The notes beneath the pieces were generated by a model that was not told where the DNA came from, made no database searches, and saw only the letters and a list, made by a program, of their open reading frames with translations. 59,709 bases of DNA from Nitrospirota bacterium (GTDB lineage: Bacteria; Nitrospirota; Nitrospiria; Nitrospirales; Nitrospiraceae), in assembly GCA_005877775.1 (NCBI GenBank), contig VBOJ01000076.1, positions 1 to 59,709 on the forward strand, given 5' to 3'. Positions 40,665 through 49,622 of this stretch are shown piece after piece. Within the stretch, counting starts at the first letter, position 1. Every line of letters begins with the position of its first letter. Position numbers and translations under genes: made by a program.

Positions 40665-41774
40665 TCAGGACACGGCACGTCCTGCGTGGGGCCGCTTCTC
40701 ATCCGTGCGTGACTCCGGACGTTTCTCCTCCGGACGACCCTCAAGCCGTTTTTCAGCTGGCCGCGCCGACAGGCTTGCCATCTCGCGCAAGCGGGCCTCG
40801 ATCTCCCTGGCCAACGCTTGATTCGCCTTCAGATAGTCCCTCACCGCCTCTCGTCCCTGACCCAGCCGTTCATGCTTATAGGAGTACCACGCCCCGGATT
40901 TTTCCAATACCCGTTTCTCCACGCCGAGATCCACCAGTTCACCGGCCTTGGAAATCCCTTCTGCGAACAGGATGTCGAACTCCGCCTGCTTGAAGGGGGG
41001 AGCCATTTTGTTCTTGACCACCTTGACCCGCACGCGGCTTCCCACCACCTCCTGCCCTTCTTTGATCGACTCGATGCGGCGAATATCCAGGCGGACCGAC
41101 GAGTAAAACTTCAGCGCGTTGCCCCCGGTGGTGGTTTCCGGATTCCCGAACATCACACCCAACTTCATCCGGATTTGGTTGATGAAGACCACGGTGGTCT
41201 GAGACTTGGAAATCGCCGCAGTGAGTTTGCGGAGCGCCTGGGACATCAGGCGCGCCTGAAGCCCCATGTGCTGGTCTCCCATCTCACCCTCGATTTCGGC
41301 TCTCGGCACCAGGGCCGCCACAGAGTCCACGACAATAATGTCCACGGCCCCGCTGCGGACCAGCGTTTCAGCGATTTCGAGCGCTTGTTCCCCGGTATCA
41401 GGCTGGGAGACCAAAAGATCGTCGGTATTGACGCCCAGTTTCTTTGCGTAGCCGAGGTCCAGGGCATGCTCGGCATCGATAAAGGCCGCAACCCCACCTG
41501 CTTTCTGAGCCTCCGCAATCGCGTGCAGCGTCAGGGTCGTCTTGCCGGACGCCTCTGGGCCGAAGATTTCCACGACTCTCCCACGTGGAACCCCACCCAC
41601 ACCGAGCGCAATGTCCAAGCCCAATGACCCGGTCGAGATGGCCGGCACGTCTGCCGGCAAATCGGCCGTCCCAAGTTTCATGATGGCCCCCTTCCCATAT
41701 TGCTTTTCGATCTGGGCAAGCGCCAGATCCAACGCGCGTTTTTTTTCGTCTTTTTCAATAGTCCGCTCGGCCAT
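40665..41774 (-). CDS. recA: Recombinase RecA
   Basis: [78 protein letters not shown]. Confidence 0.99.
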   Translation of the reverse strand: MAERTIEKDEKKRALDLALAQIEKQYGKGAIMKLGTADLPADVPAISTGSLGLDIALGVGGVPRGRVVEIFGPEASGKTTLTLHAIAEAQKAGGVAAFIDAEHALDLGYAKKLGVNTDDLLVSQPDTGEQALEIAETLVRSGAVDIIVVDSVAALVPRAEIEGEMGDQHMGLQARLMSQALRKLTAAISKSQTTVVFINQIRMKLGVMFGNPETTTGGNALKFYSSVRLDIRRIESIKEGQEVVGSRVRVKVVKNKMAPPFKQAEFDILFAEGISKAGELVDLGVEKRVLEKSGAWYSYKHERLGQGREAVRDYLKANQALAREIEARLREMASLSARPAEKRLEGRPEEKRPESRTDEKRPHAGRAVS

Positions 41775-41980
41775 TGGGGCCTCCTATTGTTCTTCGCTCG
41801 TGGATGGGCATGTTACCACCTAACGACAGACGCTCGCGAACCCGTATCACAGGTCTCCGACATTGATGCCGGGAAAGGTCGAAGCCCTTTTGATTTCTTG
41901 TGGTCCATTGGGCGTGAAGGTTTGCCCATTATACTCAACTCATGCAGGTAAGCATAGCCTCTCAATCAGGACTGAGGACT

Positions 41981-42073
41981 GAGTAACGAGTGATGAGTGG
42001 TGAGTACCTGAATCCATGCGGTTTGACCCTCATCCTTCACTTCTCGTCCCTCATCACTCAGCACTCGTTGCTC
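41981..42073. repeat. Near-perfect intergenic inverted repeat 3' of thpR
   Basis: gagtaacgagtgatgagtggtgag (41981-42004) against ctcatcactcagcactcgttgctc (42050-42073): 21 of 24 complementary. Confidence 0.75.
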
Positions 42074-42074
42074 T

Positions 42075-42671
42075 TCAGCATAGCGGCACTTCACAGAGTC
42101 TTGTATAGACGGCGCCTGACGGCTTCAAGTCGCTTTTCATGAGACAGACCGAATGCACCGCGAGGCTCCCGACTCGGACCGGTTGCCTCATCAGCCCGCT
42201 GTCCGCCAATCCCCTCCCGACCTCTCGCGACCGCTCTTTGATCCTGGCCAACGTGAGGTGTGGACTCAGCGGTCTGGACTCCGGAGGAAATCCCACGCCT
42301 GTGAGCGCGGCCTCAACCTCCGCAGCCAGGCGCATGAGCGCATCAACCTGGCCGAACAATCCTGTCCAGAGCACGCGCGGCGCCCGAAGGTCGGGAAACA
42401 CTCCAAGCCCTCCAACCTCTACCGCAAACCGAGGCTGCGTCTGTACGGCAAGGAGCAGCGCTGCCCGAATGTCTTGGACCAGCGTCTCATCAATGTCTCC
42501 CAGGAACTTCAACGTCAGATGAATCGAATCCGGCCGGACCCACTGCACACGGACCCCTGGAGCACTGTGTCGCACCTGCTTCATCAGCTGCTCCTGCACC
42601 TGCCCCTGGGCCGTCGCGAGAGCCTTCCGGAGTTCTTCATCCAACTCGACGGCAACAAAGGTCCTGATCAT
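42075..42671 (-). CDS. thpR: RNA 2',3'-cyclic phosphodiesterase
   Basis: MIRTFVAVELDEELRKAL, SIHLTLKFLGDID, LSPHLTLARIK (two HxTx motifs). Confidence 0.93.
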   Translation of the reverse strand: MIRTFVAVELDEELRKALATAQGQVQEQLMKQVRHSAPGVRVQWVRPDSIHLTLKFLGDIDETLVQDIRAALLLAVQTQPRFAVEVGGLGVFPDLRAPRVLWTGLFGQVDALMRLAAEVEAALTGVGFPPESRPLSPHLTLARIKERSREVGRGLADSGLMRQPVRVGSLAVHSVCLMKSDLKPSGAVYTRLCEVPLC

Positions 42672-43957
42672 GATCGTGCGCGGGACCCACGCCTGACCAA
42701 CCATTGCCGCAACAGCTCCAACGCGGCTTGCGACGCCCGTAGCTTGATGGAGTGGCGATCTCCATGAAATCGAAACTCTCGGATTAGACTGGACTGGCTG
42801 TTCCTTCCTGCGTTCAAGCCAACATAGACTAACCCGACCGGCTTCTGGGCTGTGCCGCCGCCTGGGCCGGCGATCCCTGTGACGCTGAGCCCCACTCCGG
42901 CATGACTTCGCAGACGTATGCCTCTGGCCATCACCGCAGCGACCTCTGGACTCACCGCGCCATGACGACGAACGAGGAGTTTCGGGACGCCAAGCAACTC
43001 GATCTTGGCTTGGTCGCTATAACAGACCGCGACACGATCAAGGTAGGTGGAACTGCCCGGCACCTGGGTGAGCCGGTGCCCGATTAAGCCCCCGGTGCAG
43101 GACTCAGCCACCGCGAGCGTTAATCCGCCCGACGCCAAATGCCGGCCGACCACTTCTTCCATCGTCTCGTCGCCTTCGCCATAGACGTAGGCTCCGACCC
43201 GCTTCCGTATGGCTTTCACCAAGCGATCTAAGACACGTTCCCCCTTGCTGTCCGCTATTAGCCCGATCCCGCAAGTAGTCAGGGACACCGTCACGCCCAG
43301 AGGTGAAGCCAGCAATCCCAGCCGTACGCCGCTTTCCGCACGGACCAGCCCCTTCAGCCGTAGATCTAGGTCGGATTCAGCAAGCCCGAATGTCTGCAGC
43401 ATCCGCCGCGCGATTCGTCCTTGCCGTCCCCGTGCTGCCGCCTCTCGGGCGAGCTTCGGAGCGACTGCCACAGCAAACATCTGTTTGGCTTCGGATGGCA
43501 CCCCGGGTAACGCCACAAGCACGCAGCCCTTCCACTTCAGGTAAAAGCCCGGCGCCGACCCGACTGGATTGGGAAGCACCTCCGCTCCGGACGGAATGAG
43601 GACCTGGCGCAGTTGCGCGCGGGTGGGAGTCCGTCCCCACACAGCCAGCCGTCGGCGCATCCCCTCGAACGCCTCAGCCCGCCGACGCAGTGGACGTCTA
43701 GTTGCGCGCGCCACCGCCTGCCTGGTCCGGTCATCCAGAGTGGGTCCCAGTCCCCCGGTGAGTACGATGACCTTGACACGGCCGGAAGCGGTTCTGATCG
43801 CCTCAACAATATCAGCCTCCTCATCCCCCACCACTGATTTGAACCGAACTTCGATGCCGGCTGAGGCAAGTCCCTCCGTCAGAAACAGCGAGTTGGTATC
43901 CAGCCGTCCTCCCAGCAGCAACTCGGATCCAACCGCGATGATTTCCGCCTGCTGCAT
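42668..43957 (-). CDS. cinA: CinA family protein (MoCF-like plus nicotinamide-nucleotide amidase-like)
   Basis: AEIIAVGSELLLGGRLDTNSLFLTEGLA, VLTGGLGPTLDD, TLAVAESCTGGLIGHRLTQVPGSS, SVTGIAGPGGGTAQKPVGLVYVGL. Confidence 0.95.
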   Translation of the reverse strand: MQQAEIIAVGSELLLGGRLDTNSLFLTEGLASAGIEVRFKSVVGDEEADIVEAIRTASGRVKVIVLTGGLGPTLDDRTRQAVARATRRPLRRRAEAFEGMRRRLAVWGRTPTRAQLRQVLIPSGAEVLPNPVGSAPGFYLKWKGCVLVALPGVPSEAKQMFAVAVAPKLAREAAARGRQGRIARRMLQTFGLAESDLDLRLKGLVRAESGVRLGLLASPLGVTVSLTTCGIGLIADSKGERVLDRLVKAIRKRVGAYVYGEGDETMEEVVGRHLASGGLTLAVAESCTGGLIGHRLTQVPGSSTYLDRVAVCYSDQAKIELLGVPKLLVRRHGAVSPEVAAVMARGIRLRSHAGVGLSVTGIAGPGGGTAQKPVGLVYVGLNAGRNSQSSLIREFRFHGDRHSIKLRASQAALELLRQWLVRRGSRARS

Positions 43958-44006
43958 GGTGACTTCGCCTTCTCCGCCTCAGCACGAGGAGATTCCAGGG
44001 AACCAA

Positions 44007-44615
44007 TCACTCGATCAGTGAAAAATCCAGATCAAAAGAGACCTGCCCTCTGCCGGCTGGAAAGACCGAGATTTTGGTCTTGGCGCGAGGATCCAGCTCC
44101 TCGTAGGGAAAGGACGCCACGACCTTGGCTCGATAGGCGGGAGGCTGCGGCCAGACCGACGTGCGGCTGGCCTGGCCATCGAAGCGCACCTTGATCGGCT
44201 TGATCGTACGCCCCCCCTGCTCGACCACCATGTAACTATCCACGGCAAAATCTGGGCGGTCGCCAAACATGATAACGCTGATCAACAGCGCCCCGTCCTC
44301 TAGGATCCGCGCGATCTCGGATTCAGTGGGAGTTGCCGACCGCAATGCAAAATGCGCGGCCATCACGGTGAGCCCCACCATCTTGGTCATCAGAAACCCG
44401 CGCGGCTCCAGTTCATTAGGGGTGCCGAACCAGGCATAGAGGCGGTCTGGGGGGATTCTCGCGACAGCAGCGGCTCGTCCTCGCTCCAGCGCTTCCTCAA
44501 TTTGAGCACGAGTGGGCTGGACTTCTATCGCCTCAGCAGTCATACAACAGACCAAAACATGAACCAGCGGCACACCAATTCGAAACGTTCCGTGCCGAAC
44601 GGACAACCCACCCAT
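44007..44615 (-). CDS. Secreted hypothetical protein
   Basis: Signal-like N-terminus and continuous ORF; no family recognised. Confidence 0.6.
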   Translation of the reverse strand: MGGLSVRHGTFRIGVPLVHVLVCCMTAEAIEVQPTRAQIEEALERGRAAAVARIPPDRLYAWFGTPNELEPRGFLMTKMVGLTVMAAHFALRSATPTESEIARILEDGALLISVIMFGDRPDFAVDSYMVVEQGGRTIKPIKVRFDGQASRTSVWPQPPAYRAKVVASFPYEELDPRAKTKISVFPAGRGQVSFDLDFSLIE

Positions 44616-44757
44616 GAGCGTGAGGCACTATCAGATCGTCCGGCCCCTGTCAACGGCCCGGGCAAGGGATTCCGGTGAGTTGACAAACGGGGGGCAAGTG
44701 GTAGAAAATTTACGTCTTGTACGGTTCACAACCGTTGGAGTTGTAAGGAGGAAGGCG

Positions 44758-45465
44758 ATGGGGAGCCCTGAGCAGAGCAGCAAGCGTCAGTATGTCAACT
44801 TCGCGTTCTACAAGGTTGATCCTGCCTGGCGCAGACTGCCGGACGATGAACGGAGCCGGGGTAAGCAGGAGTTTCTCCGGGTCCTGGAAGAATATTCGGG
44901 CAAAGTCATGATCATTCCTTACACCTTGGTGGGAATTCGGGGCGACTGTGACTTCATGCTGTGGCGGATCAGCTACGAACTGGAACTCTTTCAGGAAATG
45001 ACGTCGAAACTGTTGGCCACGGGATTGGGGAAGTACCTCAGCACGCCTTACTCTTATCTCTCGATGACCAAGCGTTCCATCTATGTTGACCACCATGTCC
45101 ACGAGGGCCAGGAGAGCAAACGTCTGACGATCGTCCCAGGGAAAGGCAAGTACATCTTCGTCTATCCATTCCTGAAAACTCGCGAGTGGTTCCTGTTGAC
45201 GAAGGCGGCCCGCCAAGGGATGATGGACGAGCATATCGAAGTCGGGCACAGGTTTCCGTCTGTGAAGCTGAACACCACCTATTCTTTCGGCCTGGACGAT
45301 CAGGAATGGGTGGTAGCCTTCGAGAGCGACAAACCTGAGGACTTCTTGGACTTGGTGATGGCCCTGCGCGAAACGGAGGGCAGCCGATATACGCTGCGCG
45401 ACACCCCGATCTTTACCTGCATCATGAAGAGCGTGAAGGAGATGCTCGACACATTGGGCGGATAA
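44758..45465 (+). CDS. Chlorite dismutase / HemQ superfamily haem protein
   Basis: YVNFAFYKVDPAWRRLPDDERSRGKQEFLRVLEEYSGKVMIIPYTLVGIRGDCDFMLWRISYELELFQEM...YLSMTKRSIYV...YIFVYPFLKTREWFLL...GMMDEHIEVGHRF; aaggagg upstream of ATG 44758. Confidence 0.85.
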   Translation: MGSPEQSSKRQYVNFAFYKVDPAWRRLPDDERSRGKQEFLRVLEEYSGKVMIIPYTLVGIRGDCDFMLWRISYELELFQEMTSKLLATGLGKYLSTPYSYLSMTKRSIYVDHHVHEGQESKRLTIVPGKGKYIFVYPFLKTREWFLLTKAARQGMMDEHIEVGHRFPSVKLNTTYSFGLDDQEWVVAFESDKPEDFLDLVMALRETEGSRYTLRDTPIFTCIMKSVKEMLDTLGG

Positions 45466-45567
45466 ACCGAGTGCCTTCTTGTGCACCGCCTATGAGGGCG
45501 TTCGCATTGAACGTGGCGGTTCGCTGCGTGAACCACTCAAGCTGAGACAGTCCCCAGGAGACCACCG

Positions 45568-45807
45568 ATGAAGTGCCCGAAGTGCAGAGGCCTGCTGATC
45601 CAGGAAGACATGCGGGAACACGGGGGGCAGTTTCAGGGATGGCGTTGCGTTCAGTGCGGGCTCCGGCTTGATGAAACGATTGTCCAGAACCGACTCACTT
45701 CTCCCTCCGAGGATGAACCCGGCGACCTCGACGAATCTGCCACTACCTACCCGACCAACCTGGTCAGACCACTAAGCCGACATAAGCGCCCGGCCCGGGT
45801 CTCTTAG
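45568..45807 (+). CDS. Small zinc-ribbon protein
   Basis: CPKCRGLLIQEDM...WRCVQCGLRLD (two CxxC). Confidence 0.65.
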   Translation: MKCPKCRGLLIQEDMREHGGQFQGWRCVQCGLRLDETIVQNRLTSPSEDEPGDLDESATTYPTNLVRPLSRHKRPARVS

Positions 45808-45810
45808 TTC

Positions 45811-45859
45811 ACCCCGTACCACAACAACACGCCACGGGGTTAAACGCGTGGTACGGGGT
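45811..45859. repeat. Perfect 12-bp inverted repeat (hairpin)
   Basis: accccgtaccac (45811-45822) / gtggtacggggt (45848-45859), 25-nt loop, immediately after the zinc-ribbon gene. Confidence 0.8.
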
Positions 45860-45902
45860 TCACTCACCGTTGAAGCAGATCCGCACGTCCTGTCGTTGAG
45901 GC

Positions 45903-46601
45903 ATGGCAACCGGCTCTCCGATCTCAGCCCATTCCCATCATCCACTGGCCGCCCTGCTTTCGGCGCTCCTGCCGGGATTAGGCCATGCCATCAGGCGAAG
46001 ACCCGAGCAGGCCGCCACCACGTTCGTGATCACCGCCGCATTGCTGGGTTGTGCATGGGGCATTGGCAGCCTGACAGGACGTGGGGCCGCGATCTTCTTT
46101 CTCATGCTCCTTGTCCTACCCTGGTGGGCGTTCCAGAGCTACGATGCCTTTCTTCCCCATGCGCCAGCGCAGGCAGGATTGGCGAGATTCGGTTGCACGC
46201 TCAAGGTGGTCTGGTCACGCGCTCACGACGTTCGGTATTTAGGAGCACTGTTCCTTCTTACCGCCTTCACGGACTTGTACATCATCATCGCCAACCCTGA
46301 CTACGCACTGACCATCTTCTGTACCAAGCCGGCTGGTCTCTGGGGAGGTCTGGCAAAAGCGCAGTCGCCCACCCTCCACACGCTGATCGGCTACGGATTC
46401 ATGCGCCTGCGCCGCTGGTCCCTGCTGCTCTATCTGGCCTATGCGGCCTTTGGTTTCCTCAACGCGACCGCAAACTATGCCTGCTTTGGGTACGGACGCG
46501 TACGAACCGTGTTTTTGCTGACCCTGGCTGCCTTCACGGCCTATGTGCTCTGGCGTCGGCAGTGCTTCGACGCGATAGAGGTCGGCATTCCACGGCTTTG
46601 A
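45903..46601 (+). CDS. Integral membrane protein, hypothetical
   Basis: Several hydrophobic segments; no family recognised. Confidence 0.6.
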   Translation: MATGSPISAHSHHPLAALLSALLPGLGHAIRRRPEQAATTFVITAALLGCAWGIGSLTGRGAAIFFLMLLVLPWWAFQSYDAFLPHAPAQAGLARFGCTLKVVWSRAHDVRYLGALFLLTAFTDLYIIIANPDYALTIFCTKPAGLWGGLAKAQSPTLHTLIGYGFMRLRRWSLLLYLAYAAFGFLNATANYACFGYGRVRTVFLLTLAAFTAYVLWRRQCFDAIEVGIPRL

Positions 46602-46670
46602 CAGCGGGAGGTCCGCTGTGTTATCAGCAAAGCTGGGCATCAGCCTATTCAGGACTCCAAAGCCTGCCGC

Positions 46671-46895
46671 ATGGTAAAGGATATGGAAGACACGACGGCA
46701 CTCTGTGCGATCAGGTACCCGGATGGGTCAGTCAGCCTGTATGTGGACGAAGCCTATGCCATCGAGCGGGGGGTCGATCCTGCCCAGCTCGTTCGCGTCG
46801 ACATACCGAGAGATCTCTACGCCAGCGGCACAGTCCAGCAAATCCGCGAATACGTGGCCACCTACTTGGAGTCAAGAGAGAATGGCGCTGCCTAA
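46671..46895 (+). CDS. Small hypothetical protein
   Basis: 74-aa ORF overlapping the next ORF start by 14 bp. Confidence 0.5.
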   Translation: MVKDMEDTTALCAIRYPDGSVSLYVDEAYAIERGVDPAQLVRVDIPRDLYASGTVQQIREYVATYLESRENGAA

Positions 46896-48102
46896 TTCTT
46901 CTGTCCCGGTCGTGAAGAAGGACACCCTCGCCGCCACCCTCCTCTCTGCAGAGCAGGTTGAGGCCGTCATCAAGGACCTGCCGGTCCAGGGGCGCATCGT
47001 GCTGCGCTTGTTACTCCTTCAGTACCTCGACGTCACGGCTGAGGATATCGAATATATGGCGGTGGACCGTCCGGATCCCCGCTTTCAGGCCGGGACCCAG
47101 CCCAAAACCCCGATCGTCTCTCGTGAAGCTCTTCAGATGATCGCGGATCGAGTCGAGCAATACCGATCTCGGGTTCGCCGGAAACGGGAGCGCACATGGC
47201 TTCAAATGGAATGTTTGCGAAAGCAGATCGCACTGAGTGAATCGTTCTGCTCCTTGGCGAAACAGCTCCTCGTCTCCCGGTTCGGGGTCGATTCAGACAG
47301 GGTCCAGGAGCTCAAGAAACAAGCGCGCACGGCTCTTTCCAAACCAGCGCTTCGAACGCTGGAGCTGAAATGGGAAAAGGGCGAGATCGAGGAAGAGGAC
47401 TACCGCAGAGAACGCCTGTCCATTGAGTACCAGACAAGACTCAGGAAGCTGGAGCGGGAGCGTAAACGTCTCGAGACCGTTGAACGCGAGCACGCCATAG
47501 GTGCTGGAGTGCCACTCCAGGATCATGAGATCGCGCACATCTGGGGCATTCCGGCCAGCAGCCTCGCTGGACGCAAGCTCAAATATCTCAACCAGTATCT
47601 GCAGAGCCTCCAGGCAAAAGTCCGGGCCTCCACATCAGCCACTGATCAGGCAGCCCTGCCACCGGTCGATCTGTGGAAAGATACCTTTGCTGCCCTTGCC
47701 GCTCGCCCCATCGAACACTCGGTGGCTGCCTACGACGGCCTAGAGAAGACCGAGGAGGCCCTCCTCGAGAAGCTGAGGGCCTTTGCAGATGGTACATTCC
47801 CTGAGGAAATCGAAACCCGCTTCTGGCTGACGATCGTCCAGGAGTCCAGCCAACTCACCGAATATGGCACCAGGCTTCAATCGCTCTTTGCCCTCCAGCG
47901 ACTGGCCGCCATTCTGGCCGAGATGGACACCACACCGAACGCGCTTGAACAAGAGTTACTCAGTCGGATTTCCCCGAAGCCAAAACTGGCTGCTGGTGAG
48001 CCGTTGGAAGAGAAGAAAACAGAAGCCCCCCAACTCAGTGAGATGGGAGAGCATGTCCTGAAAAGCTTCACGGGCGAAGAGCACCACCATCTGCGCTCGT
48101 AA
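46882..48102 (+). CDS. Coiled-coil-rich hypothetical protein
   Basis: MALPNSSVPVVKKDTLAATLLSAEQVEAVIKDLPVQGRIVLRLLLLQYLDV...; highly charged helical centre; ATG in frame at 46882. Confidence 0.6.
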   Translation: MALPNSSVPVVKKDTLAATLLSAEQVEAVIKDLPVQGRIVLRLLLLQYLDVTAEDIEYMAVDRPDPRFQAGTQPKTPIVSREALQMIADRVEQYRSRVRRKRERTWLQMECLRKQIALSESFCSLAKQLLVSRFGVDSDRVQELKKQARTALSKPALRTLELKWEKGEIEEEDYRRERLSIEYQTRLRKLERERKRLETVEREHAIGAGVPLQDHEIAHIWGIPASSLAGRKLKYLNQYLQSLQAKVRASTSATDQAALPPVDLWKDTFAALAARPIEHSVAAYDGLEKTEEALLEKLRAFADGTFPEEIETRFWLTIVQESSQLTEYGTRLQSLFALQRLAAILAEMDTTPNALEQELLSRISPKPKLAAGEPLEEKKTEAPQLSEMGEHVLKSFTGEEHHHLRS

Positions 48103-48244
48103 AGCCACCTCCTGTTTCGATCCAGCCCGAGTCCTACCGTCATCGTCAGATCGCCGAATGGACCTTCCGCCTGCTATATATGCGCCTTGAAATTCATCTG
48201 AATGAAGGTGGTATAATGGGCCGGCTTATAGGGAATCTTGTGCG

Positions 48245-48667
48245 ATGACTGCTCGCCTCCCGCGCACACTCTTCATAGCCTCCCGAACGGCCTCGCTGGC
48301 GACAGCCCTCCTGCTTGCAGTAGCGCTCACCAGATTTTCAACGGCTGGCATGCTGGAGATCACCGAATTGCTCTCCCACGCAGACCAGTACGATAAGCAA
48401 TTGGTGGTAGTCGTAGGGCTGGTCACAGAGATGCGAATTGCGACGAACAGGGAAGGGCAGCCCGCTTACGGATTCCTGCTCAAGGACGTCAATGGTTCAG
48501 TCAAGGTGGTGGGGTTGGGCAAAGCAGACGTCCGCGACGGAGACCAGGTCATTGTGGAAGGAATCTTCAGCCGTCTTCGCCAAACAGGACGAGCTATCAT
48601 CTATAATGAGATCAAAGCCAGCGTGATCCGTTCCTTGGACAGACTCAATCCTGACCTGATTGGCTGA
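48245..48667 (+). CDS. Secreted OB-fold-like hypothetical protein
   Basis: Signal-like N-terminus; LVVVVGLVTEMRIATNREGQPAYGFLLKDVNGSVKVVGLGKADVRDGDQVIVEGIFSRLRQTGRAIIYNEIKAS resembles an OB-fold. Confidence 0.6.
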   Translation: MTARLPRTLFIASRTASLATALLLAVALTRFSTAGMLEITELLSHADQYDKQLVVVVGLVTEMRIATNREGQPAYGFLLKDVNGSVKVVGLGKADVRDGDQVIVEGIFSRLRQTGRAIIYNEIKASVIRSLDRLNPDLIG

Positions 48668-48783
48668 CGATCTTTCTGTTCATTCTCCTGCCTGATTGCG
48701 TTGAGATCGACGCCCCACCACCTGCCAGGGCACCAGCATATCTCTTGACGCGGCACGCACCACTTGGTACAAACTCCGGCTGT

Positions 48784-48859
48784 GGCGGTGTAGCTCAGTT
48801 GGTAGAGCAGCGGACTCATAAGCCGCGGGTCGGCGGTTCGATCCCGCCCACCGCCACCA
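48784..48859 (+). tRNA. tRNA with CAT anticodon (tRNA-Met; tRNA-Ile2 not excluded)
   Basis: GGCGGTG/CACCGCC acceptor, TAGCTCAGTTGGTAGAGC D-arm, anticodon loop CTCATAA, GGCGGTTCGATCCCGCC T-arm, encoded CCA. Confidence 0.93.
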
Positions 48860-48880
48860 GCCTTCGCGCCCGCGAGGGCT

Positions 48881-48908
48881 GCCCGCCATAGCTTGAGCGA
48901 CGGCGGGC
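48881..48908. repeat. REP-like hairpin after the tRNA
   Basis: gcccgcc (48881-48887) / ggcgggc (48902-48908). Confidence 0.55.
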
Positions 48909-48957
48909 AAAACTACTTTCTCGCTACGGCTGGCATGCCACCCTGAAGCTGATTACC

Positions 48958-49315
48958 GGAAGCCCTGCAACTAGCTCGTCACGCAAGAGTCAGACGCCTG
49001 CATCTATCCGCCTTGAGAGGCGAGTCGGCGACGGTTGGAGGTTCGATTCCTCTCGCCAGCTTCAGCACTCAAGGAGAACCTCCAACCGGGGAGTTCCGAA
49101 GAGGGTATGCCCTCTTCGTGGAGATCGTACAAGGGGGAAGCCCTGCAACTAGCTCGTCACGCAAGAGTCAGACGCCTGCATCTATCCGCCTTGAGAGGCG
49201 AGTCGGCGACGGTTGGAGGTTCGATTCCTCTCGCCAGCTTCAGCACTCAAGGAGAACCTCCAACCGGGGAGTTCCGAAGAGGGTATGCCCTCTTCGTGGA
49301 GATCGTACAAGGGGG
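48958..49315 (+). repeat. Two tandem copies of a 178-bp unit with a tRNA 3'-end-like segment and strong hairpins
   Basis: ggaagccctgcaactagctcg... starts at 48958 and 49136 and appears identical over the unit; contains GGTTGGAGGTTCGATTCCTCTCGCCAGC, cggttggaggttc/gaacctccaaccg and cgaagaggg-tatg-ccctcttcg. Confidence 0.9.
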
Positions 49316-49332
49316 CTGGCCCCCTTTGTAGG
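49309..49332 (+). terminator. Terminator-like hairpin after the tandem repeat
   Basis: aaggggg-ctgg-cccccttt. Confidence 0.5.
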
Positions 49333-49558
49333 AGGCGGTGAGGGAAGCTTCAGAGCCGAACCGGCGACGGCGACGGCTCGTTACCCTCCACCAATACCAC
49401 CAAACTATCCCCCTACAGCTAACGTGTTCACTCAAAACAGACCTGCGGATTACCGGTTCAGTTTTGGACTTTCGGGTAGCGAGCAATCTTGACTTCTCCT
49501 TTTCTGTCAATGTGTTGCTGGCAATGTGGCTGTTGGAAGTATATTAGAAAATTAATTG

Positions 49559-49588
49559 TTGACAAATTAACTCAATTTAGTCTATTAA
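49559..49588 (+). promoter_or_regulatory. Sigma70-like promoter candidate
   Basis: TTGACA-N18-TATTAA in an AT-rich stretch upstream of the 49623 ORF. Confidence 0.45.
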
Positions 49589-49622
49589 ATGGATTAATCA
49601 CGATCGGAATTGTAGGAATATA

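Noticed and set aside
40818-41627. 269-aa ORF antisense to recA
   Set aside because: Shadow ORF of recA.
48958-49315. CRISPR array
   Set aside because: Only two long, contiguous identical units with no spacers; a tandem duplication instead.
48958-49510. Small proteins encoded in the 178-bp repeat (49013-49492, 49035-49331, 49247-49510)
   Set aside because: ORFs run through tRNA-like and hairpin sequence with no SD or domain; RNA-level or structural explanation preferred.
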